NCBI GenBank assembly: GCA_020047835.1
Contig: JAIFNJ010000032.1
Span: 1-9,963, forward strand
Direction: 5' to 3'
Source: Bacteroidota bacterium
GTDB taxonomy: Bacteria > Bacteroidota > Bacteroidia > Bacteroidales > SZUA-534
Length of the DNA: 9,963 nucleotides
Below the pieces are notes generated by a model, which saw only the letters and a program-made list of their open reading frames with translations, was not told the DNA's origin and searched no databases. The position numbers and the translations under genes were made by a program. Shown here one piece after another: positions 1-5,491 of this stretch; the first letter of the stretch is position 1; every line of letters starts with the position of its first letter.

Positions 1-2
1 TT

Positions 3-1043
3 CAAAGCCAAAGCCGTTTGATAAGTTTAGGTTTTTTCCTTCTTTTTGTTTGGTTTTTAATTTTTCTTGTGGTACTTCAGTCCATTACCAGTTGGATTAT
101 TTTGTTTCTGCTTATCAACTTTTTATTCTTTTTTTATTATCGACAAATAAAGTGGCTCTATTTAAGACGAATAGGTTGGATAACCCTTGGTGCCATACTT
201 CTTTTTAGTTTTTTTCTCATAGGCAAGGTTAGTTACAATTTTTATTTTACTTCAAATTGTAAGTTTTCAGAACTGCCTACTCATTCTCCGCGAGGTAATT
301 TATACAGGAATGATACCTTATCGGTAATTAAAGAAAACGGTCATTATGTTCAGGTTTTAGTTTGTTATAAAGAATTATCGGAAACCTGGCCAAAACTAAG
401 TAATATACCCTATAATGGTAAAGATGCCAATGGGTATCCAATTTGGTCAACGTTAATAAGATATTTAGCATCAAAAGGATTACCAAAAGATTATGATGGG
501 TTGATGGCTTTAGATACATTAGATATTAATATGATAGAGCAAGGCTACGCCAGCTGTATTTACCGAAGCCGTTTTATCCCATACATTAAGGTATATGATA
601 TAATTTGGGAGTTGGATATGTACAACAAAACCGGCAATGCCAATTACAAATCAGTAGCACAACGAATGGAATATTGGAAAGGAGCGGCACTAATAATCAG
701 AAAAAACTTTTTGTTTGGTGTGGGTACCGGCGATTTAAACCAAGAGTACCAAACAGCATACAATCAATTGCATTCAAAGTTAGATGTAAAAAACCGGCTT
801 CGGGCGCATAACCAGTTTATTACTTTTTTTGTTGCCTTCGGAAGTATCGGTTTTATATTGGCCTTAGTAAGTATGTTCCTTCCGGGATATTATTCTCCTC
901 ATAAAAATAGTTTTCTATTAGTAGCTTTTCTGGCAATTGTATTTTTAAGTATGCTTAACGAAGATACCCTAGAAACACAAGCCGGGGTTACTTTTTATAT
1001 CCTGTTTTATACGTTGTTAGTTTTTTCAGAAAATGAAACCTGA
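3..1043 (+). CDS. O-antigen ligase / Wzy-type polysaccharide membrane protein, C-terminal part (5' end outside window)
   Basis: This is the C-terminal part of a polytopic inner-membrane protein of the O-antigen ligase (WaaL/Wzy_C) type, which transfers or polymerises undecaprenyl-linked glycan on the periplasmic side. The frame is open to the left edge. A TTG at 18 could serve as a start, but the codons before it continue the protein, so the true start lies upstream. Numbering from that TTG, hydrophobic helices occupy about 1-40 and 53-75. A long hydrophilic, presumably periplasmic loop follows (about 76-225), then the family motif RMEYWKGA (216-223) with FLFGVGTGD (231-239), and AHNQF (263-267, His264). 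Two further helices lead to a conserved-looking NEDTLETQAG (314-323). The stop overlaps the next start by one base (TGATG), indicating translational coupling with a glycosyltransferase. Ligase and polymerase members cannot be separated by sequence alone, and the glycan substrate is unknown. Confidence 0.85.
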   Translation, partial: QSQSRLISLGFFLLFVWFLIFLVVLQSITSWIILFLLINFLFFFYYRQIKWLYLRRIGWITLGAILLFSFFLIGKVSYNFYFTSNCKFSELPTHSPRGNLYRNDTLSVIKENGHYVQVLVCYKELSETWPKLSNIPYNGKDANGYPIWSTLIRYLASKGLPKDYDGLMALDTLDINMIEQGYASCIYRSRFIPYIKVYDIIWELDMYNKTGNANYKSVAQRMEYWKGAALIIRKNFLFGVGTGDLNQEYQTAYNQLHSKLDVKNRLRAHNQFITFFVAFGSIGFILALVSMFLPGYYSPHKNSFLLVAFLAIVFLSMLNEDTLETQAGVTFYILFYTLLVFSENET

Positions 1044-1810
1044 TGGTAAAGATAGCTGCGGTAATTATTACCTTAAACGAAGAAGATAAAATTGGAAGGT
1101 GCATTGACTCACTGTCATGCGTAGCCGATGAAATTGTTGTGGTGGATTCATTTTCTACGGATAGCACAAAGAAAATCTGTGAATCAAAAGGAGTTCGTTT
1201 TATTGAGCGCTCTTTTGAAGGTTATGTAAATCAAAAAAATATAGCTGCCGAAGCTGCTGCTTTTGACTATATATTGTCGATAGATGCAGACGAAGTACTT
1301 TCGGAATCTTTAATACATGAGATATTGAAAGTTAAAAGCAATTTTAAGGCTGATGGATATGAATTTAACCGGTTGAATAATTACTGCGGAACCTGGATAA
1401 ATCATTCCGGTTGGTATCCTGATCGCAAGCTGCGCCTTTACAACAGGACTAAAGGAAAATGGGGCGGAGTAACAATTCACGAAAAGATTGAAATGCAACC
1501 CGGAACTACCATTGAACACATAAAAGGTGACCTTTTGCATTATTCCTATTCAACAATTGGTGAGCATGTGGCGCAGGCTAATAAATTCTCTGGTTTGGGT
1601 GCTGAAAGTGCTTTGAGTAAAGGGCGTAAAGCAACAATTTTGTCGGCAGTGGTTAATCCCTTTTGGAGATTTTTACGCAATTATTTTTTTAAACTTGGGT
1701 TCCTTGATGGATATTATGGGTTTGTAGTTTGTATCATACAAAGCCACGAGAATTTTTTAAAATATATTAAAATGCTTGAGCTTCAAAAAAAGGAAAAAAG
1801 CAAATCTTAG
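1043..1810 (+). CDS. Family 2 glycosyltransferase, WaaE/KdtX-like
   Basis: A cytoplasmic, membrane-associated GT-A fold glycosyltransferase that probably adds a sugar from a nucleotide donor to lipopolysaccharide core or another surface glycan. The N-terminus has the family 2 start AAVIITLNEE (5-14), followed by DEIVVVDSFSTDST (29-42). The metal/nucleotide-binding DxD is in SIDADE (79-84, Asp81 and Asp83). The segment WYPDRKLRLY (124-133) and W140-GGVTIHEK (141-148) match the WaaE-type beta-1,4-glucosyltransferase subgroup. LHYSYSTIGEH (165-175) is another subgroup hallmark. The C-terminal region after residue 204 (PFWRFLRNYFFKLGFLDG) is aromatic and basic and probably lies on the membrane. 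The length, 255 residues, is normal for the group. The ATG shares its A with the upstream stop codon, so it is probably co-translated with the ligase. Family assignment is firm; the exact sugar and acceptor cannot be read from sequence. Confidence 0.9.
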   Translation: MVKIAAVIITLNEEDKIGRCIDSLSCVADEIVVVDSFSTDSTKKICESKGVRFIERSFEGYVNQKNIAAEAAAFDYILSIDADEVLSESLIHEILKVKSNFKADGYEFNRLNNYCGTWINHSGWYPDRKLRLYNRTKGKWGGVTIHEKIEMQPGTTIEHIKGDLLHYSYSTIGEHVAQANKFSGLGAESALSKGRKATILSAVVNPFWRFLRNYFFKLGFLDGYYGFVVCIIQSHENFLKYIKMLELQKKEKSKS

Positions 1811-1862
1811 TTTTTAAAATTTACGATGTTAATATGCACATAAACCCAAATGAATTTGACTC

Positions 1863-2744
1863 ATGATACAGGATTTGAAAAAGGTGCAACGAAATTCAGC
1901 TGTCGATTTTAAGTATTCATTACTTATTCCGACATGGAATAATCTGGAATATATAAAATTTTGTGTTGCAAGCATCCGTAAAAACAGTTTTTTTACCCAT
2001 CAGATAGTTATTGTTATTAATGAAGGGAAGGATGGTACGCTAGCCTGGGTGGAATCGCAGCCCGATTTAGACTATGTATATAGTGCTAAAAATTTAGGAA
2101 TTTGCTATGGATTAAATGTATGCAGGTCCATTATTCAAACCAATTATGTGGTTTACCTTAACGACGACATGTATTTATTACCCGAGTGGGACAAAGCACT
2201 CAATGATGAAATTGCAGCTATTGGACACAACAATTTCATCCTATCAGGAACCATGATAGAACCTACCAATACAGGAAATCCTTGTGTGGTGGTTAAGGAT
2301 TATGGGAATAGTATTGAGAATTTTCAAGAGGCTTTGTTGCTTAGCGAGTTTGAAACCTTGATTAAGGAAGATTGGTTTGGAAGCACCTGGCCTCCTATAA
2401 TTTTGCCCGTTAATTTGTGGGATTTGGTGGGTGGCATGAGCATCGAATTTTCGCCGGGTATGTATTCCGATCCCGATTTATCGATGAAACTATGGATGGC
2501 TGGAGTTCGTGTATTTAAAGGTGTTGGCAAAAGTAAGGTGTATCATTTTGGATCAAAATCGACCAAGAGGGTTAAAAAGAACAAAGGAAGCGATACCTTT
2601 TTAATGAAGTGGGGAATGACCTCTGGCTCTTTCGTAAAAACCTATTTAAAGCGAGGTGATAAATACCTTGGCGAATTGCCAGAGCCGGAAATCGGACTCC
2701 TTTTTAAATGGAAAAATAAGTTTAAACGGATGAAACGTTGTTGA
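1863..2744 (+). CDS. Family 2 glycosyltransferase
   Basis: A second GT-A glycosyltransferase, unrelated in detail to the preceding one. It begins with the family 2 strand YSLLIPTWNN (18-27). KNLGICYGLNVC (76-87) corresponds to the usual N-x-G-x-x-x-g-x-N region. The donor/metal site is YLNDDMY (98-104, Asn100-Asp101-Asp102 in place of a classic DxD). An acceptor-side region follows with GGMSIEFSPGMYSDPDLSMK (190-209), in which Asp203 and Asp205 resemble the catalytic ED/DPD motif. VYHFGSKST (226-234) supplies a late His228. The last 20 residues are strongly basic, suggesting membrane contact. No transmembrane helix is evident. It lies 52 bases after the previous gene on the same strand, probably in the same polysaccharide operon, and is the last gene before a strand switch. 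I cannot name the sugar it transfers. The ATG at 1863 is the first in-frame start and has no strong ribosome binding site. Confidence 0.88.
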   Translation: MIQDLKKVQRNSAVDFKYSLLIPTWNNLEYIKFCVASIRKNSFFTHQIVIVINEGKDGTLAWVESQPDLDYVYSAKNLGICYGLNVCRSIIQTNYVVYLNDDMYLLPEWDKALNDEIAAIGHNNFILSGTMIEPTNTGNPCVVVKDYGNSIENFQEALLLSEFETLIKEDWFGSTWPPIILPVNLWDLVGGMSIEFSPGMYSDPDLSMKLWMAGVRVFKGVGKSKVYHFGSKSTKRVKKNKGSDTFLMKWGMTSGSFVKTYLKRGDKYLGELPEPEIGLLFKWKNKFKRMKRC

Positions 2745-2767
2745 TTTTTTAAGGCCGGAGTGCATCG

Positions 2768-3382
2768 TTAAAGCAGCAATTCACCTTTCCCTTGCCTCAG
2801 AATCTCGTATCCATCGGCGGAGCAATCCACAACGGTTGATGGTTCGTTATCGCCATAACCTCCATCAATAACCGCGTCAACCAACGATTCATATTTTTCG
2901 TGAATCAATTCCGGGTCGGTGGTATATTCCAATATATCATCTTCATCGTGAATGGAAGTGGAAAGAATGGGATTCCCTAATTGCTTTACTAAAGTGCGGA
3001 TTATTGTATTGTTGGGAACCCGAATTCCGATGGTTTTTTTTCTGGCCTTAAATATCTTTGGTACGTTGTTATTAGCTTCCAAAACAAAGGTAAAAGGCCC
3101 CGGTAAATTCCTTTTCATCAATTTGAATACATCGTTCGGAACATTTTTGGTAAAATCAGCAATGTGACTTAGGTCGTAACAAATAAATGAAAAATTAGCT
3201 TTTTCAAGATTTATCCCTCTGATTTTTGCAACCCGGTTTACTGCTTTTGGGTTGTTAATGTCGCAACCAATGCCATAAACCGTGTCGGTGGGGTAAATAA
3301 TAACCCCGCCGTTGTTCAAAATATCAACTACTTTTTGAACTTCACGGTCGTTAGGATTCTCGGGATAAATCTTGATAAGCAT
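2768..3382 (-). CDS. Sua5/YrdC/YciO family protein, YciO-like (annotated elsewhere as L-threonylcarbamoyladenylate synthase)
   Basis: A member of the family that makes threonylcarbamoyl-AMP from threonine, bicarbonate and ATP for the t6A modification of ANN-decoding tRNAs. Visible family motifs are GGVIIYPTDTVYGIGCD (25-41), a KxR (Lys53-Ile-Arg55), PGPFTFVLEA (94-103), KKTIGIRVP (115-123) and PILSTSIH (138-145). The closing half, GGYGDNEPSTVVDCS (174-188), is also typical. Several segments match E. coli YciO from memory: the N-terminal I-x-P-x-NP start, LMK-x-N-x-PG, and KTIG-x-RVP. Where TsaC/Sua5 carry SxN, this protein has Ser141-Thr-Ser143, also as in YciO. The length, 204 residues, fits the single-domain form, with no C-terminal Sua5 domain. 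It starts 3 bases after the transaldolase stop, so the two are co-transcribed. Whether it is the cell's main t6A enzyme or a YciO paralogue is open, so no symbol is given. Confidence 0.85.
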   Translation of the reverse strand: MLIKIYPENPNDREVQKVVDILNNGGVIIYPTDTVYGIGCDINNPKAVNRVAKIRGINLEKANFSFICYDLSHIADFTKNVPNDVFKLMKRNLPGPFTFVLEANNNVPKIFKARKKTIGIRVPNNTIIRTLVKQLGNPILSTSIHDEDDILEYTTDPELIHEKYESLVDAVIDGGYGDNEPSTVVDCSADGYEILRQGKGELLL

Positions 3383-3385
3383 GGA

Positions 3386-4042
3386 TTATCCGTTAAGTTT
3401 GTGGTAATCGTCAAGGAATTTTTTCAACCCACTGTCGGTTAACGGATGTTTTAACAAAGCTAAAATGGGTTCCAACGGACAAGTGGCCACATCGGCACCC
3501 AATTCAATACATTTTATGATATGCAGAGGGCTACGGATGGAAGCCGCCAAAACTTGGGTGCCCATTTCATAATAGTTGAGCATGTCCACAATCTGACCAA
3601 TCAACTCCATTCCATCTTGCGAAATATCATCCAAACGTCCGACAAAGGGCGATACATAAGTAGCACCTGCTTTGGAAGCCAATAGAGCTTGACCAACCGT
3701 AAAAATGAGCGTGCAATTGGTGCGGATGCCTTTTGATGATAAATATTTTATGGCTTTAATTCCATCTTTTATTACGGGAATTTTTACCACAATTTGTGGA
3801 TGCAACGCTGCTAAAATCACCCCTTCCTTAATCATTCCCTCGTAATCGGTAGCAATCACTTCGGCACTTACATCGCCATCAACTATATTACAGATATCCA
3901 CATAATGCTTCAATATATTAGCCTGGCCTTTGATGCCTTCCTTGGCCATCAGCGAGGGATTGGTAGTTACTCCATCAATAATACCCAAATCCTGTGCTTC
4001 TCTAATCTGATCGAGATTGGCGGTGTCGAGAAAAAATTTCAT
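3386..4042 (-). CDS. tal: Small transaldolase (TalC / fructose-6-phosphate aldolase family), probably a true transaldolase
   Basis: A cytoplasmic class I aldolase-fold enzyme that exchanges dihydroxyacetone units between sugar phosphates in the non-oxidative pentose phosphate pathway. It begins MKFFLDTANL with Asp6, followed by GVTTNPS (24-30). The Schiff-base lysine is Lys87 in VVKIPV (85-90). RTNCTLIFT (107-115), YVSPFVGRLDD (129-139) and VLAASIRSP (164-172) complete the active site. Its 218 residues match the short decameric subfamily rather than the 310-residue TalB type. Two positions that separate transaldolases from fructose-6-phosphate aldolases point to transaldolase: Glu61 in SAEV, where E. 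coli FsaA has Gln59, and Phe133, where FsaA has Tyr131. The FsaA residues are quoted from memory of its sequence. It is the first gene of the two-gene unit with the YciO-like gene. The ATG start is set by the family N-terminus. Confidence 0.92.
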   Translation of the reverse strand: MKFFLDTANLDQIREAQDLGIIDGVTTNPSLMAKEGIKGQANILKHYVDICNIVDGDVSAEVIATDYEGMIKEGVILAALHPQIVVKIPVIKDGIKAIKYLSSKGIRTNCTLIFTVGQALLASKAGATYVSPFVGRLDDISQDGMELIGQIVDMLNYYEMGTQVLAASIRSPLHIIKCIELGADVATCPLEPILALLKHPLTDSGLKKFLDDYHKLNG

Positions 4043-4067
4043 AGTTCAAAGTTTTTAGTTTTGCCTG

Positions 4068-4075
4068 CAAATTTA
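4068..4075 (-). promoter_or_regulatory. Candidate Bacteroidota -7 element for the transaldolase unit
   Basis: Read on the minus strand this is TAAATTTG, an exact match to the phylum's TAnnTTTG -7 consensus. It lies 25 bases before the transaldolase ATG, which would give a short leader. I find no good TTTG-type -33 element at the usual distance, so the call rests on the -7 box and its position. Confidence 0.45.
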
Positions 4076-4201
4076 CAACTATTTGGTACTAAGTGATGAT
4101 TCATTTTATAAAACGCCTAAATTGTTTTATGCTACATAGTATACTCTTTATATGTTTGATGCTGAATATTACAAGTACTCTTCAAAATCAATTCACATAA
4201 A

Positions 4202-4246
4202 AAGGAATGGACGCAAAAGCTTTGTATGCTTTTGCGTCCATTCCTT
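4202..4246 (-). terminator. Hairpin terminator of the phosphatase-peptidase unit
   Basis: A perfect inverted repeat: arms 4202-4220 and 4228-4246 pair over 19 bases without mismatch around a 7-base loop (4221-4227). It begins 16 bases after the stop codon of the C1 peptidase, reading on the minus strand. On that strand the stem ends in a run of five T (4203-4199), as expected for intrinsic termination. On the plus strand the sequence after the stem has no T run, so it is directional. The rest of the 220-base gap (4043-4262) holds only the -7 candidate described above. Confidence 0.8.
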
Positions 4247-4262
4247 ATCTAATACACTTTGA

Positions 4263-5486
4263 TTATTTCAATCCCAGCTTTTGCTTAATAGTATCAGGCA
4301 CTGCATCTTTATGTACTTGAATGGCAATGGTTTTTAGCCGAATATAGGCTTCGCTCATATATAAATATCCCCCAAAGTCATTGCTGTCGTCGGCCCAGGA
4401 GTTTTTAGTATGGAAATAGTTGGTTCCCCGTTGGTCGGTAGCGGTACCTACTAAATGCATCAAATGGTCGTCGGTGGTTTGAAATTTATCGAATGTTCTT
4501 TGGCGCATTTCCTGGGTTATGTTCTTTTCATTGCGGGGTTTGGTAAAGTCAAAGAGCATGTCCGATTTTTCCTCTTCCGATAGGGCTTCCCATTTCAATC
4601 GCTCACTTTCTTCCATATTTTTTGGATCACTTTCGGGAATAATGGCAACCCCATGATTGTGCGAAAACCCCGGTTCACTTACATCGCCATCCCAATTCAC
4701 TGAGTATCCTTTTTCAAAAGCATAATTCATTATTTGCACTATTTCATCAATTGGAACATTGAAGTATTTGCCATGTGACCAATTATCAGGAATCTCTAAA
4801 TCAACTAAGGTATCGAAAGGATAACACTGGTAGGATGTAAATTCATAATAGTCCGATGGATTAAAACCTAAACTTGTGGTAAATGATTTGGGAGAAAAGG
4901 TATTTCCTTGATAGGTGAAACTTTCAGGTATTTTTCCCAAATAAATATCCAAGGTAGCATCAATAACTTCAGCACTTTTCCCACTAAAGCCAGTTTTAGT
5001 TTCTAGGCTTTTATCCAAAATTCCTTTCATTACTGCGCCCATTTCTCCATGCCGGTGGTAGTTTAACCCATAATTAATTCCGGTATAAGCATCTTCAGGC
5101 ATCAACCCGTATTGGCTGATAAGGTTCATTACATCATGCGCCTGACCTCCTTCACTAAAGTTAGCCATACCTTGATAACGAATATATTTTACTGCTTTTT
5201 GTGAATAGGCATGATGTACAAAAAACATTTCAGAAAGGTCGTGCGATCCTTTACCCAAACGGATTAATTCTGATTCAATAAACGAAGTGGTGGCAAAGCT
5301 CCAACAGGTTCCGCTACTGGCTTGATCTTTTATTGGGGTGCATGGGATTTCAATTTTTGGCGTAAATAAATACCCTTCTTCTTTGTTTTTATCTTTTTTA
5401 TCCTTGGCCGTCAGCAACGAGAAGCTTGTCAGCATTGCAATGGATAAGGTCAAAGCCTTTAAAGGAGTAAATTTTGTCATAACCAT
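4263..5486 (-). CDS. Secreted C1 (papain-like) peptidase, bleomycin hydrolase / aminopeptidase C type
   Basis: A cysteine peptidase predicted to act outside the cytoplasm. Residues 1-27 form a signal peptide (basic start, hydrophobic stretch, likely cleavage near LLTA at 24-27), followed by a lysine-rich segment (28-36). No lipobox cysteine is present. The catalytic region is IKDQASSGTCWSF (52-64): Gln55 is the oxyanion residue and Cys61 the nucleophile. The histidine is in DDHLMHLVG (339-347); His341 best matches the HAM motif of bleomycin hydrolases, with His344 as an alternative. Asn362 lies in HTKNSW (359-364). The charged stretch 285-335 before the histidine and the 407-residue length fit the bleomycin-hydrolase branch rather than plain papain. 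Cytoplasmic PepC has no signal peptide, so this is the exported variant. It starts 5 bases after the phosphatase gene stops and ends just before a strong terminator, so the two form one unit. Its substrate is unknown. Confidence 0.9.
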   Translation of the reverse strand: MVMTKFTPLKALTLSIAMLTSFSLLTAKDKKDKNKEEGYLFTPKIEIPCTPIKDQASSGTCWSFATTSFIESELIRLGKGSHDLSEMFFVHHAYSQKAVKYIRYQGMANFSEGGQAHDVMNLISQYGLMPEDAYTGINYGLNYHRHGEMGAVMKGILDKSLETKTGFSGKSAEVIDATLDIYLGKIPESFTYQGNTFSPKSFTTSLGFNPSDYYEFTSYQCYPFDTLVDLEIPDNWSHGKYFNVPIDEIVQIMNYAFEKGYSVNWDGDVSEPGFSHNHGVAIIPESDPKNMEESERLKWEALSEEEKSDMLFDFTKPRNEKNITQEMRQRTFDKFQTTDDHLMHLVGTATDQRGTNYFHTKNSWADDSNDFGGYLYMSEAYIRLKTIAIQVHKDAVPDTIKQKLGLK

Positions 5487-5491
5487 GTTTT

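Noticed and set aside
18..20. TTG as the true start of the first gene
   Set aside because: The reading frame is open to the window edge and a ligase of this family needs more N-terminal membrane helices, so the TTG is internal.
1851..1858. TGAATTTG before the second glycosyltransferase as a -7 promoter element
   Set aside because: It misses one consensus base and ends only 4 bases before the ATG, which would leave almost no leader; an operon reading is simpler.
2745..2767. Possible bidirectional terminator between the glycosyltransferase and the YciO-like gene
   Set aside because: Only 23 bases, with a T run but no paired arms that I can find.
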